Positions 26,032 through 36,026 of a stretch of 64,000 nucleotides of DNA are shown here, one piece after another (positions within the stretch are counted from its first letter, which is position 1; every line of letters begins with the position of its first letter). Below the pieces are notes generated by a model. That model was given only the letters and a program-made list of their open reading frames with translations, was not told the DNA's origin and ran no database searches. The DNA is taken from NCBI GenBank assembly GCA_044226785.1, contig JBGAGK010000005.1, positions 1-64,000 on the forward strand, in the 5' to 3' direction. This stretch comes from TMP-86 sp039807285. Lineage in GTDB: Bacteria; Pseudomonadota; Gammaproteobacteria; Steroidobacterales; Steroidobacteraceae. The translations under genes and the position numbers were made by a program.

Positions 26032-27557
26032 GGAATTCCCGGGATGAGCTTGGTGGTCAGAAGCTGCTGCACCAGGTGCTGAGTACTGGCCTGCATCACA
26101 TCCAGAAGCGGGGCGGGCCAGATGCCGAGCAGGAGCACAGCCACTGCGAGCAGCGCAAGCATCAGGAATTCACGGCCATTCAGATCGTGCATTTCAGCCA
26201 CATGGGCATTGCCCACCGGCCCGTACAGCACCCGCCTCACCAGCCACAGGGTGTAGGCGGCGCCCAGCACCAGCGTGGATGCAGCCAGTACAGAAAACCA
26301 TACGTTGGCCTTGAACGAAGCCAGGATCACCAGGAATTCCCCTACGAACCCCGAGGTGCCCGGCAATCCCACGTTGGCCATGGAGAACAGCACCATGAAT
26401 GCGGCGAAATGCGGCATGGTGTTGATCACTCCACCATAGGCGCTGATCTCGCGGCTGTGCACCCGGTCGTACATCACGCCCACGCACAGGAACATCGCGC
26501 CTGAGATCAGGCCGTGCGAGATCATCTGCACCATCGCTCCATCGATCCCCATGCCAATGCCGGCCAGTGAGCCGGTGTTCGCCAGGATCCGGTATCCGAT
26601 GAACGCACCCAGTGTCACGAAGCCCATGTGGACGATGGAGGAATAGGCGATGAGCTTTTTCATGTCCTGCTGTACCAGGGCTACAAAGCAGATGTACACG
26701 ATCGCGATCAGCGACAGTGCAATCATCAGCCAGTCCAGTTCACGGCTGGCATCCGGCGCGATCGGCAGGGAGAACCGCAACAATCCGTATCCGCCCATCT
26801 TCAGCAGGATGGCCGCCAGCACCACCGATCCGCCGGTGGGTGCCTCAACGTGCGCATCCGGCAGCCAGGTGTGTACCGGCCACATCGGGACTTTCACCGC
26901 GAATGCAGCCAGGAACGCAAGGAAGATCAGGGTCTGCTCGGTGAGAGTGAGCGGAAGGCGCTGGAATACGGCGATTTCGTAGCTGCCGCATTTCAGGTAC
27001 AGATAGATCAGCGCCACCAGCATCAGCACCGAGCCGAGGAAGGTATACAGGAAGAACTTGATGGTGGCATATACACGCCGCGGTCCACCCCACAGCCCGA
27101 TGATGATGAACATCGGGATCAGCATGGCCTCCCAGAACGCATAAAACAGCAGGCCGTCGAGCGCGGCGAACACGCCGATCATCAGGCCTTCCATGATCAG
27201 GAATGAAGCGCAGTACTGCGAAATGCGCTTGTGCACGCTGCTCCATCCCGCAATGAGCGTGATGACCGTGATGAAGGTGGTGAGCAGGATCAGCGGCATG
27301 GCGATGCCATCCACCCCCAGGTAGTACTGCGCATTGAAACTGGGGATCCAGGGCGCACGTTCCACGAACTGCATCTGGGCCGTTCCGGTCCGGAACCCCG
27401 TGTACAACGGAATGCTCAGTCCGAAGGTGGCGACCGATACGAGCATCGACAGCCAGCGAGCGGCAGACGGCCGGCCTTCGCCCAGCGCCAGTGTCAGGCA
27501 GCCGCCGGCAACCGGAAGCCAGATGAGCCAACTGAGCAGATTGATGTTCGTCCCCAT
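26028..27557 (-). CDS. nuoM: NADH-quinone oxidoreductase subunit M
   Basis: A 509-residue antiporter-like proton-pumping subunit of complex I. FAVKVPMWPVHTWLPDAHVEAPT carries the conserved Lys and His of the channel, and VQQDMKKLIAYSSIVHMGF is the second half-channel block. The start ATG 27557 is chosen by homology (MGTNINLLSWLIWLP); a much longer open frame upstream overlaps nuoL and is not used. It lies 2 bp after nuoL and overlaps nuoN by 4 bp. Confidence 0.96.
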   Translation of the reverse strand: MGTNINLLSWLIWLPVAGGCLTLALGEGRPSAARWLSMLVSVATFGLSIPLYTGFRTGTAQMQFVERAPWIPSFNAQYYLGVDGIAMPLILLTTFITVITLIAGWSSVHKRISQYCASFLIMEGLMIGVFAALDGLLFYAFWEAMLIPMFIIIGLWGGPRRVYATIKFFLYTFLGSVLMLVALIYLYLKCGSYEIAVFQRLPLTLTEQTLIFLAFLAAFAVKVPMWPVHTWLPDAHVEAPTGGSVVLAAILLKMGGYGLLRFSLPIAPDASRELDWLMIALSLIAIVYICFVALVQQDMKKLIAYSSIVHMGFVTLGAFIGYRILANTGSLAGIGMGIDGAMVQMISHGLISGAMFLCVGVMYDRVHSREISAYGGVINTMPHFAAFMVLFSMANVGLPGTSGFVGEFLVILASFKANVWFSVLAASTLVLGAAYTLWLVRRVLYGPVGNAHVAEMHDLNGREFLMLALLAVAVLLLGIWPAPLLDVMQASTQHLVQQLLTTKLIPGIP

Positions 27558-27559
27558 CG

Positions 27560-29518
27560 TCAATGCCCGCGCCACAACAGCCACAACAGGAGCGAGCCGA
27601 GCCCCAGGATCATGGCAAAGGCATAGTGGTACAGATAACCGGACTGCGCAAAGCGCATGACCGAAGCGGTCCAGCCCACACCCTGGGCACTGCCATTGAC
27701 CAGCGCACCATCGATGATTCCCTGGTCCGCGCCCTTCCACAGCGCAGTACCGAGGAGCCGGCCTCCCGCCGCCAGCACATTCTCGTTGAACCAGTCGAAC
27801 CCGTACTTGCGGACCAGCACATGGTTCACCCAGGACAGGGATCTTTCGGCGGCATCGGCCAGTTCGGGCTTGTGCAGGAAGAACAGCCAGGCAGAGAAGA
27901 CACCGCCGGCCGCGAGCCAGAGCGTCGGCCCGGCGAATGCATGCAGCACGAAGGAACCCGGCCCATGGAATTCGCGCCCCAGTTCGCCCAGCACATCGTG
28001 GCCCGGCAATACCTCGATGGCTCCACCGAAGAACTTGCCGAACAGCATCGGCTCGATGGAAAACCAGCCGATGACGGCGGACGGAATGGCCAGCAGGACC
28101 AGCGGAACGGTCACCACCCAGGGACTCTCGTGCAGGTGCTCCCGGGTGTGATGATCCATGCGCTCCTTGCCGTGAAAAGTCATGAACAACATGCGGAAGG
28201 TGTACAGCGCGGTGACGAACACGCCTGAAACCACGCAGAAATACGCATAGCCTGACCCGGCCAGGTGCGACTCATGCACCGCCTCGATCAGCGCATCCTT
28301 GGAAAAGAATCCCGAGAACCCCGGGAAACCGATCAGCGCAAGGCTCCCCACGACACAGGTCCAGTAGGTGATGGGCATGTACTTGCGCAATCCGCCCATC
28401 TTGCGCATGTCCTGCTCGTGGTGCATGGCGATGATGACCGAGCCGGCGGCAAGAAACAGCAGGGCCTTGAAAAATGCATGGGTCATGAGATGGAAGATGC
28501 CACCCGCATAGGCCGACACACCCAGGGCAACCGTCATGTAGCCCAGCTGCGAAAGCGTCGAATAGGCGATCACCCGCTTGATGTCGTTGTTGACCACGCC
28601 CAGCAGCCCCATGAACAGCGCTGTCGTGCCTCCGATGACCAGCACCACGGTCAGTGCGGTTTCAGACAGCTCGAACAACGGCGACATCCGCGCGACCATG
28701 AAAATGCCGGCCGTAACCATGGTCGCCGCATGGATCAGCGCCGAGATGGGCGTCGGACCCTCCATCGAATCCGGCAACCACACATGCAGCGGTACCTGGG
28801 CGGACTTGCCCATCGCGCCGATGAACAGGCAGATGCAGGCGAACGTGATCCCCGACCAGCTGGCCGTCGCGCTGATCGGGATGCTGCCGGCCACGAGGTT
28901 CTGTGCCTTTGCAAAGACCGTAACGTAATCCAGGGATCCGGTGAAGTACAGGATTGCCGCGATCCCGATGATGAAACCAAAGTCACCGACCCGGTTGACC
29001 AGAAAAGCCTTGAGGTTGGCAAATACGGCGCTGGGCCGGGTGTACCAGAAGCCGATGAGCAGGTACGACACCAGTCCGACGGCTTCCCAGCCGAAGAAAA
29101 GCTGCATGAAGTTGTTGGACATCACCAGCAGCAGCATCGAAAAGGTGAACAGTGAGATGTAGGAAAAAAAGCGCTGATAGCCCGGATCGTCATGCATGTA
29201 GCCAATGGTGTAGATGTGCACCATCAGCGACACGAAAGTCACCACCGCCATCATCATGGCCGTGAGCCGGTCGACCAGGAATCCGATCTGCATGTGCAGA
29301 CCATCGGTGACCAGCCAGCTGTACACGGTCCCATTGAAAGCCGGCAGGTTGTCGAACAGCATCAGCTTCAATACATGCAGCGACAGCACGCAGGACAGGC
29401 CAACCGCCGCAATGGTCACTGTATGCGCGCCCACGCGGCCGATCACGCGCCCGCCAAGACCTGCGATGAGGGCAGCGACCAGGGGCGCCAGTGCAATCGT
29501 GACATATGTTGATTCCAT
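27560..29518 (-). CDS. nuoL: NADH-quinone oxidoreductase subunit L
   Basis: A 652-residue distal pump subunit with the long C-terminal lateral helix region. MGKSAQVPLHVWLPDSMEGPTPISALIH is the conserved Lys/His block, and NNDIKRVIAYSTLSQLGYM the second channel block. ATG 29518 gives the usual MESTYVTIALAPL N-terminus. It is 13 bp after nuoK. Confidence 0.96.
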   Translation of the reverse strand: MESTYVTIALAPLVAALIAGLGGRVIGRVGAHTVTIAAVGLSCVLSLHVLKLMLFDNLPAFNGTVYSWLVTDGLHMQIGFLVDRLTAMMMAVVTFVSLMVHIYTIGYMHDDPGYQRFFSYISLFTFSMLLLVMSNNFMQLFFGWEAVGLVSYLLIGFWYTRPSAVFANLKAFLVNRVGDFGFIIGIAAILYFTGSLDYVTVFAKAQNLVAGSIPISATASWSGITFACICLFIGAMGKSAQVPLHVWLPDSMEGPTPISALIHAATMVTAGIFMVARMSPLFELSETALTVVLVIGGTTALFMGLLGVVNNDIKRVIAYSTLSQLGYMTVALGVSAYAGGIFHLMTHAFFKALLFLAAGSVIIAMHHEQDMRKMGGLRKYMPITYWTCVVGSLALIGFPGFSGFFSKDALIEAVHESHLAGSGYAYFCVVSGVFVTALYTFRMLFMTFHGKERMDHHTREHLHESPWVVTVPLVLLAIPSAVIGWFSIEPMLFGKFFGGAIEVLPGHDVLGELGREFHGPGSFVLHAFAGPTLWLAAGGVFSAWLFFLHKPELADAAERSLSWVNHVLVRKYGFDWFNENVLAAGGRLLGTALWKGADQGIIDGALVNGSAQGVGWTASVMRFAQSGYLYHYAFAMILGLGSLLLWLLWRGH

Positions 29519-29531
29519 GACCTGCTCTCGC

Positions 29532-29837
29532 CTATCCCTTGAGGGTATCCAGATCTTCGACGTTGATGCTGCGCCGCTCCCGGAACAGGACCACCAGGAT
29601 GGCAAGGCCGATGGCGGCCTCGGCGGCGGCGACGGTCAGGATGAAGAACACGAACACCTGTCCGTCGATGTCACCCAGAAAGCGCGAGAACGCCACGAAA
29701 TTGAAATTCACCGCCAGCAGCATCAGCTCGATGCACATCAGCAGCAGGATGATGTTCTTGCGATTGATGAAGATGCCCGCCACCGAGATGGCAAACAGCA
29801 GACCGGACAGTCCCAGTACCTGGGTGAGACTGATCAT
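29532..29837 (-). CDS. nuoK: NADH-quinone oxidoreductase subunit K
   Basis: A 101-residue, three-helix membrane subunit at the quinone/proton-arm junction. LLLMCIELMLLAVNFNF holds the conserved Glu in helix 2, and AAAEAAIGLAILVVLFR the second buried Glu. The start overlaps the nuoJ stop by 4 bp (ATGA). Confidence 0.97.
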   Translation of the reverse strand: MISLTQVLGLSGLLFAISVAGIFINRKNIILLLMCIELMLLAVNFNFVAFSRFLGDIDGQVFVFFILTVAAAEAAIGLAILVVLFRERRSINVEDLDTLKG

Positions 29838-30436
29838 GATCGCCTCCCGCCGGGCATCTTGACCATCCGCAGGCGATCCTGGGCGCGCACCGCCACCTGG
29901 GCGGCCACATCCAGCTGTTTGGCCCCCTTGCGTGAGCGCAGGGTGAGCACGATGGCCGCTACGCTGGCCACCAGCAGCACCACGGCCGCCAGCTGTGCCG
30001 GATATGCAAAGCGGGTGAACAGCACCTCGCCCAGGGCACGTGTATTGGATGCGGGAAGCACCACGTGACTCGCGTCGAGAAGCGTTGCGCCACCGAGCTT
30101 CCGCACCACGATGACGTTGAGGATGGCAATTGCCACAAACCCCGCCACCGCGGCCGCCATCGGCCAGTAGCTGGCCAGGCCGCGGCGCAACTCCTCGATG
30201 TTGACATCAAGCATCATGACCACGAACAGGAACAGCACCATGACCGCGCCCACGTACACCAGCACGAGCGTGATCGCGAGGAACTCCGCGTCCAGCAGCA
30301 GCCAGATGACCGCACTGTTGAAAAAGCACAGCACCAGCAGCAGCGCCGAGTAGACCGGATTCCTCGACAGCACCACGCCCAGCGCGGAACCGATCAGCAC
30401 TGCACCGAAAATGAAGAACAGGATGGTCGCAAACAC
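29834..30436 (-). CDS. nuoJ: NADH-quinone oxidoreductase subunit J
   Basis: A 200-residue, five-helix membrane subunit. SRNPVYSALLLVLCFFNSA and VLVYVGAVMVLFLFVVMML, with the helix-3 pi-bulge region, are family marks. The start is GTG at 30436, supported by AGGGG eleven to fifteen bases upstream and by the typical start FATILFFIFGA; the open frame upstream of it belongs to no gene. Confidence 0.94.
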   Translation of the reverse strand: MFATILFFIFGAVLIGSALGVVLSRNPVYSALLLVLCFFNSAVIWLLLDAEFLAITLVLVYVGAVMVLFLFVVMMLDVNIEELRRGLASYWPMAAAVAGFVAIAILNVIVVRKLGGATLLDASHVVLPASNTRALGEVLFTRFAYPAQLAAVVLLVASVAAIVLTLRSRKGAKQLDVAAQVAVRAQDRLRMVKMPGGRRS

Positions 30437-30459
30437 CTGATTGTCCCCTGTGAACCGGT

Positions 30460-30948
30460 TCAGCGGTACGGCGCGTCTGCCGCCTTGTCCTGGGCGATCA
30501 TCGCCTCGTACCGCTCCCCGACCGCCAGCAACTTGTCCTTGCTCATGATGTTCTCGCCGCGGGCTTCCATGTGATATTCGTGGATGCGTGTCTCGACGAT
30601 GGCGTCCACCGGGCAGGCCTCCTCGCAGAATCCGCAGTAAATGCACTTGAAAAGATCGATGTCGTACCGCTTCGTGCGCCGGGTTCCGTCGCTGGCGACA
30701 TCGGATTCGATGGTGATCGCCAGCGCCGGGCACACCGCCTCGCACAGCTTGCAGGCGATGCAGCGCTCCTCGCCATTCGGATAGCGGCGCAGCGCATGCA
30801 GCCCCCGGTAGCGATAACTCTGCGGCGTCTTCTCTTCCGGGTAGTTGATGGTGATCTTGGGGCGAACCAGGGTCTTCAGGGTCAGCCACAGGCCGGCGAC
30901 CATGTCCGGCATGAAATAGGTCTTGAAAAAATTGCGGATGTTCTGCAT
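30460..30948 (-). CDS. nuoI: NADH-quinone oxidoreductase subunit I
   Basis: A 162-residue ferredoxin-like subunit holding clusters N6a and N6b. Two 4Fe-4S motifs are complete: CIACKLCEAVCP and CIYCGFCEEACP. An amphipathic N-terminus (IRNFFKTYFMPDMVAGL) attaches it to the membrane arm. It sits 9 bp after nuoH and 23 bp before nuoJ. Confidence 0.97.
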   Translation of the reverse strand: MQNIRNFFKTYFMPDMVAGLWLTLKTLVRPKITINYPEEKTPQSYRYRGLHALRRYPNGEERCIACKLCEAVCPALAITIESDVASDGTRRTKRYDIDLFKCIYCGFCEEACPVDAIVETRIHEYHMEARGENIMSKDKLLAVGERYEAMIAQDKAADAPYR

Positions 30949-30957
30949 GTCGCGCGC

Positions 30958-32034
30958 CTACAGATGCTTCCAGGGCCCGACCCGAAACCAGGCCATCAAC
31001 CCTTCCGCCAGCAGCCATACCAGGGTCACGGGGATCAGCGCCTTCCAGCCCAGCCGCATGATCTGGTCGTAGCGATAGCGGGGAAAGGTGGCTCGCACCC
31101 AGAGAAAGCAGAACATGGGCACGATGGTCTTCAGACCGAACCAGAAAAAGCCCGGCTGCGCCAGCAGGCTGTCCGCCGGCAGGTAGCCCTCGAACGGCGA
31201 GAGCCAGCCGCCGAAAAAGAACACCACCGTCAGGGCCGAGACGGTGATCATGTTCACATACTCGGCGATGAAGAACAGCGCAAAGGCCATGCCGGAGTAA
31301 TCCACATGGAATCCGGCCACGATCTCCGACTCGCCTTCGGCCACATCGAAGGGTGCCCGATTGGTCTCGGCCAGACCCGAGATGAAATACACGATCGCCA
31401 GCGGTGCCAGCCAGAACCAGTACCAGCTCAACGGACCGCCGCTCTGCGACCGGACGATTTCGCCGACATTCAGGCTTCGCGAGGCCATCAGCACGCCGAC
31501 CAATGCAAAACCCATGGCGATTTCATAGGCCACGATCTGTGCCGCGGAGCGCATGGCGCCGAGGAATGCGTACTTGGAGTTCGCGGCCCAGCCCGCCAGA
31601 ATGATGCCGTACACGCCCAGTGAGGTCATGGCAAGGATGAAAAGCAGCCCCGCGTCGACGTTCGCGAACACATGCTCGGGCCCGAAGGGAATCACGGACC
31701 ACAGTGCCAGCGCCGGAATCAGCGCCAGGAACGGTGCCAGCCGGAACAGGAATTTGTTCGCATCGGCCGGGATGATGATCTCTTTGAAGATCAGCTTGAA
31801 TACGTCGGCAAACGGCTGCGCCGCGCCCGGGATGCCCAGGAGATTGACCCGGTTGGGACCGCGTCTTGCCTGGATCCAGCCGATCACCTTGCGCTCTGCC
31901 AGCGTGTAGAAGGCCATCACCAGGATCAGGCAGACCATGGTGATCAGGACCTGTACCGCCGTCAGCAGGGGATTGGCCCAGTATTGGGTGATCAACCCCG
32001 ACAGCCAGTCTCGAAGCGGTGCCCATTGCCACAT
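30958..32034 (-). CDS. nuoH: NADH-quinone oxidoreductase subunit H
   Basis: A 358-residue membrane subunit that forms much of the quinone chamber. LAERKVIGWIQARRGPNRV is the conserved loop, and ETNRAPFDVAEGESEIVAGFH the acidic quinone-side loop. ATG 32034 is chosen by homology (MWQWAPLRDWL); the frame open further upstream lies inside nuoG. It follows nuoG by 2 bp. Confidence 0.96.
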   Translation of the reverse strand: MWQWAPLRDWLSGLITQYWANPLLTAVQVLITMVCLILVMAFYTLAERKVIGWIQARRGPNRVNLLGIPGAAQPFADVFKLIFKEIIIPADANKFLFRLAPFLALIPALALWSVIPFGPEHVFANVDAGLLFILAMTSLGVYGIILAGWAANSKYAFLGAMRSAAQIVAYEIAMGFALVGVLMASRSLNVGEIVRSQSGGPLSWYWFWLAPLAIVYFISGLAETNRAPFDVAEGESEIVAGFHVDYSGMAFALFFIAEYVNMITVSALTVVFFFGGWLSPFEGYLPADSLLAQPGFFWFGLKTIVPMFCFLWVRATFPRYRYDQIMRLGWKALIPVTLVWLLAEGLMAWFRVGPWKHL

Positions 32035-32036
32035 GG

Positions 32037-34211
32037 TCAGGCTCCCGCACCCGCCGCCAGACCCGCGCGCGTGCCGGACAGTGAAGGTGAACGGCGAACC
32101 AGCGCATCGACCTGGTAGATCGGAACCGGCGCCCAGCCAGACTCGGCATGATTGGATGACTCCGCACCCAGCGACTTCGGGGCGCCCCCTTCCGCGGCCG
32201 GCTTGTCTGCCGCCGCATGCAGCTTGTGCACGGCCTCGCGGACCTCCTCCGCTGAGTTGTACTCGAAGCCGGGAAGCGCCAGCAGATTGCCCAGCACCCG
32301 CAGCACTTTCCAGCCTGGCCGGGACTCTCCCACGGCCTTCACCGCCCCATTCCAGCTTTGCCAGCGCCCTTCGCAATTCACGAAGGTGCCGGCGGTCTCG
32401 GCAAAACTTCCGATGGGCAATATCACATGGGCGGCGTCGCGCAATGCGCCGGAGCAATGCGGTGAGACGCACAGGACGAATTCGGCGCGGGCCAGAGACG
32501 CCACATCCGCGGTGAAATCAAACGGCGCATCCAGCGCTCCGAGCAGAACATAGCCTGAAAGCCCGCCTTCCAGCATGGCGCGCGCATGCAGACCGGTGTG
32601 CGCCCGCGGCGCACCCCCCGCGTGACGATGTGGCACCGCTCCTGCCATCCAGGCGCCCGCCGCGTTTGCCCCTTCGGTCACGAGCCCGAAACTGGCACCG
32701 GTCAGTGCGCACAAGATCCGGCCGAGTCGCGCAATCCCTGCATAACGGGAGTGCCGCTGGGCAATCTGTCCCAGCCAGACCGCGCGTCGCTCGCCCGCGA
32801 GCAAGGCCCTCGCCAGTATCCTGGCCTCCTCATTCACATCAGCACCCGCGGCCGCCGCAGGAACCGGCTGTCCCAGTTGCCCGGCGCATGCGCTGATCAC
32901 ACCGCGCAACAGGGACACGACTTCTACGCCGTCCACCACCACCTGCTGGTGAGGGAACAGGTACTCGAATTTGCGTGGATTGAGCAACGCCACCTGCGCC
33001 CCGCCCTTCACGGCGGCGCGCCGGACCCGATGCGCCAGAATCGGAACTTCACTGCGCAGGTCGGAGCCGATCACCAGCATGCCCTGCAGGCGATCCACCT
33101 CCGTCAGCGGCATGCCGATTCCCGGCTGGATGTCTTCGCTGTCCTGCCCGCTGAAATCCTGCTGCTTCAACCGGTGGTCGATGTTGTCGGAACCCAGCCC
33201 GTGGGCGATCTGCGCCGCGAGGAAATATTCCTCCAGCGTGCAGGATGGCGAGGCCAGCACCCCGACGGCGTTCCCGCCCCGCTGTTTGCGGACCTGATCC
33301 AGACCCGCCGCCGCCGCCGCCAGGGCAGTCTCCCAGTCCACCGGAACCAGTTCGCCGTTCCTGCGGATCAGGGGCTGCTGCAGGCGATCTTCCGAATAGA
33401 TTCCCTCGAAACCGAACCGGTCGCGGTCTGAGATCCAGGTCTCGTTCACCGCGTCGTTCTGTCGCGGGACGATGCGCATCAGCTTGCCGCGCAGCGAATG
33501 TGCATACAGGTTCGATCCCACGGCATCGTGAGGTGAGACCAGGGCATGCTGGGTCATCTCCCATGCACGGGCCCGGAACCTGAATGGCTTGTTGTTCAGC
33601 GCACCCACCGGGCACAGATCAATGATGTTGGCCGACAGTTCATGGTCCAGACTCTGCTCGACGTAGGTGGTGATCAGCATGTGCTCGCCGCGTCCCACGG
33701 TACCAAGTTGGGGAAACCCCTGAATCTCCTGACCGAAACGCACGCACCGTGTGCAGTGGATGCAGCGGGTCATGTCGGTGGATATCAGCGGGCCGAGGCT
33801 CTGGTCGCTCACCGAACGCTTGGCCTCGGAGTAACGTGCGATGTCCCGGCCGAAGCCGACCGCCAGATCCTGCAGCTCGCACTCGCCCCCCTGGTCGCAG
33901 ATCGGGCAATCCAGCGGGTGATTGATGAGCAGGAACTCCATGGTCGCCTTCTGCGCGGCGATGGCGCGCGGCGAACGGGTGAACACCTTCATGCCTTCGG
34001 TCACCGGGGTGGCGCAGGCTGGCAGGGGTTTGGGGGCCTTCTCCACCTCAACCAGGCACATGCGGCAGTTGGCCGCCACGCTGAGCTTCTCGTGATAGCA
34101 GAAACGCGGGATGTAGAACCCGGCCGGGTCGGTGGCCTGCATGATCATCTGCCCCTTGCGGGCCTTGACCGGCACATCGTCGACCAGGATATTGACGACA
34201 TCATCGCTCAT
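32037..34211 (-). CDS. nuoG: NADH-quinone oxidoreductase subunit G
   Basis: A 724-residue iron-sulfur subunit. The N-terminal ferredoxin domain has C-x10-C-x2-C (CYHEKLSVAANCRMC) plus a later CATP, followed by HPLDCPICDQGGECELQD and the CIHCTRCVRFGQEI cluster motif; the rest is a degenerate molybdopterin-oxidoreductase fold without cofactor. Pro/Ala-rich sequence ends the protein. ATG 34211 is preferred; a GTG at 34219 immediately after the nuoF stop would add three residues. Confidence 0.95.
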   Translation of the reverse strand: MSDDVVNILVDDVPVKARKGQMIMQATDPAGFYIPRFCYHEKLSVAANCRMCLVEVEKAPKPLPACATPVTEGMKVFTRSPRAIAAQKATMEFLLINHPLDCPICDQGGECELQDLAVGFGRDIARYSEAKRSVSDQSLGPLISTDMTRCIHCTRCVRFGQEIQGFPQLGTVGRGEHMLITTYVEQSLDHELSANIIDLCPVGALNNKPFRFRARAWEMTQHALVSPHDAVGSNLYAHSLRGKLMRIVPRQNDAVNETWISDRDRFGFEGIYSEDRLQQPLIRRNGELVPVDWETALAAAAAGLDQVRKQRGGNAVGVLASPSCTLEEYFLAAQIAHGLGSDNIDHRLKQQDFSGQDSEDIQPGIGMPLTEVDRLQGMLVIGSDLRSEVPILAHRVRRAAVKGGAQVALLNPRKFEYLFPHQQVVVDGVEVVSLLRGVISACAGQLGQPVPAAAAGADVNEEARILARALLAGERRAVWLGQIAQRHSRYAGIARLGRILCALTGASFGLVTEGANAAGAWMAGAVPHRHAGGAPRAHTGLHARAMLEGGLSGYVLLGALDAPFDFTADVASLARAEFVLCVSPHCSGALRDAAHVILPIGSFAETAGTFVNCEGRWQSWNGAVKAVGESRPGWKVLRVLGNLLALPGFEYNSAEEVREAVHKLHAAADKPAAEGGAPKSLGAESSNHAESGWAPVPIYQVDALVRRSPSLSGTRAGLAAGAGA

Positions 34212-34219
34212 CGTTTCAC

Positions 34220-35524
34220 TCACGCCGCCGCCGCTGCCTGCGCAGTCACGATGGACCGGCCGCGGTTTTCGATCATGTACTGGAATTCGGGTCGAAAGTG
34301 TTTCACGAAGCTCTGCACCGGCCAGGCCGCTGCATCGCCGAGCGCACAGATCGTGTGCCCCTCGATGTTGTTCGCCACGGATACCAGCATGTCCAGGTCC
34401 TCCAGGCGCCCTTCTCCGGCCAGGATGCGCTTGAGCACGCGGTCGAGCCAGCCGGTGCCTTCCCGGCAAGGCGTGCATTGACCGCAGGACTCGGACATGT
34501 AGAAGCGTGACAGGCGCTCCAGCGCACGTACCATGCAGGTCGAATCGTCCATGACGATCACGGCCGCGGATCCGATCGAGGAGCCTGCCTTGCGCATGGA
34601 ATCGTAGTCCATGTTGGCCTCCAGGATGGTGGCCGCGGGGACCACGGGCACCGAGGAGCCACCGGGAATCACGGCCTTGAGTTTGCGTCCCTTCCAGACG
34701 CCGCCAGCCAGCGCCAGCAGTTCCTTGAAGGGGATTCCCAGCGGCAGTTCGAAATTGCCCGGACGCGCGACATGCCCGGAGACCGAAAAGATCACGGTGC
34801 CGCCCGAATTGGGTGGGCCGAGTCCGGCGAACCAGGCCGCACCCTTGCGCATGATGGTGGGCACGGATGCGAAGGTCTGGCAGTTGTTGATGGTGGTGGG
34901 CTTGCCGTACAGCCCGAAATTGGCGGGAAACGGCGGCTTGAACCGTGGCTTGCCCGGCTTTCCCTCGAGGGACTCGAGCATGGCGGTTTCCTCTCCGCAG
35001 ATGTAGGCGCCAGCCCCCACGAAAGTATGCAGGTCGAAATCCACGCCCTGCCCGAGGATGTTCTTTCCCAGCAACCCGGCGGCGTAGGCTTCCTTCAGCG
35101 CCGCCTCGAACCTGGGGACCGGCTCGCCGAGGAACTCCCCGCGGATGTAGTTGTATCCCACCGTGGCCGTCATCGCGTAGCCGCCGATGGCCATGCCTTC
35201 GATCACGGAGTGCGGGTTGTAGCGCAGGATGTCGCGGTCATGACAGGTGCCGGGCTCGGATTCATCCGAGTTGCACACCACGTATTTCTGGATCGGGTTG
35301 CTGCGCGGCATGAAGCTCCATTTCACGCCGGTGGGAAACGCCGCCCCACCCCGTCCACGCAGGCCCGAGGCCTTGACTTCCTCGATGATCTTCTCGCGCG
35401 GTGTCTGTTCACGCAGGATCTTCTCCCACGCCTGGTACCCGCCCGACTTGCGGTAATTCTCCAGCATCCACGACTGTTCATGCTGCAGGGCTTCGAAAAC
35501 CACCAGGTTCTGTTCGTACGGCAT
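34220..35524 (-). CDS. nuoF: NADH-quinone oxidoreductase subunit F (NADH-binding)
   Basis: The 434-residue flavoprotein oxidises NADH with FMN. SGLRGRGGAAFPTGVKW is the FMN/NADH glycine-rich block, GAGAYICGEETAMLESLEG the second, and SCGQCTPCREG with a later Cys (HTICALGD) ligate cluster N3. ATG 35524 (MPYEQNLVVF) is preferred; a GTG at 35554 overlapping nuoE by 14 bp would add ten residues. Confidence 0.95.
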   Translation of the reverse strand: MPYEQNLVVFEALQHEQSWMLENYRKSGGYQAWEKILREQTPREKIIEEVKASGLRGRGGAAFPTGVKWSFMPRSNPIQKYVVCNSDESEPGTCHDRDILRYNPHSVIEGMAIGGYAMTATVGYNYIRGEFLGEPVPRFEAALKEAYAAGLLGKNILGQGVDFDLHTFVGAGAYICGEETAMLESLEGKPGKPRFKPPFPANFGLYGKPTTINNCQTFASVPTIMRKGAAWFAGLGPPNSGGTVIFSVSGHVARPGNFELPLGIPFKELLALAGGVWKGRKLKAVIPGGSSVPVVPAATILEANMDYDSMRKAGSSIGSAAVIVMDDSTCMVRALERLSRFYMSESCGQCTPCREGTGWLDRVLKRILAGEGRLEDLDMLVSVANNIEGHTICALGDAAAWPVQSFVKHFRPEFQYMIENRGRSIVTAQAAAAA

Positions 35525-35540
35525 CAGCGGACCCGGTCCA

Positions 35541-36026
35541 TCATTTGAGCTCACCCAGGATGCGATCCAGCGATTCCGGCGTCAGATGTTCATGGTAGTG
35601 GTGATCCACCATCATCATCGGACCGCCGGTGCATGCCGCCAGGCACTCCTCTTCGCGTTTGAGGAAGATCCGTCCGTCCGGCGTGCTCTCACCGGTCTTG
35701 ATGCCCAGTGTTTTCTCGGCATGTGCGACCAGTTCCTCCGCCCCGCGCAACATGCAACAGATGTTGGTGCAGATGGAGACGTGATGGCGCCCCACAGGAT
35801 GGGTCTCGAACATGGAATAGAACGTCGCGACTTCGTACACCTGCACCGGTGGCAGATCCAGATACCCGGCCAGGGCGTCCATGAGATCCGTCGTCAGGAA
35901 TCCGTTGTTCTCGTGCTGTGCGGCACGCAAACCGGCAAGGACTGCAGAGCGCTTGCGGTCGGGCGGGAATTTCTGCAACCAGTGGTCGACTTCCTCGCGA
36001 ACTTGTGCGGACAGTTCCATGCTCAT
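35541..36026 (-). CDS. nuoE: NADH-quinone oxidoreductase subunit E
   Basis: A 161-residue thioredoxin-like 2Fe-2S subunit (cluster N1a). The four ligands are in CTNICCMLRG and ECLAACTGGP. VYEVATFYSMFETHPVG is the family helix. ATG 36026 overlaps the nuoD stop (ATGA). Confidence 0.96.
   Translation of the reverse strand: MSMELSAQVREEVDHWLQKFPPDRKRSAVLAGLRAAQHENNGFLTTDLMDALAGYLDLPPVQVYEVATFYSMFETHPVGRHHVSICTNICCMLRGAEELVAHAEKTLGIKTGESTPDGRIFLKREEECLAACTGGPMMMVDHHYHEHLTPESLDRILGELK

Noticed and set aside
30571..31623. 350-residue + frame opposite nuoI and nuoH
   Set aside because: No family signature; both minus-strand genes carry full conserved motifs.
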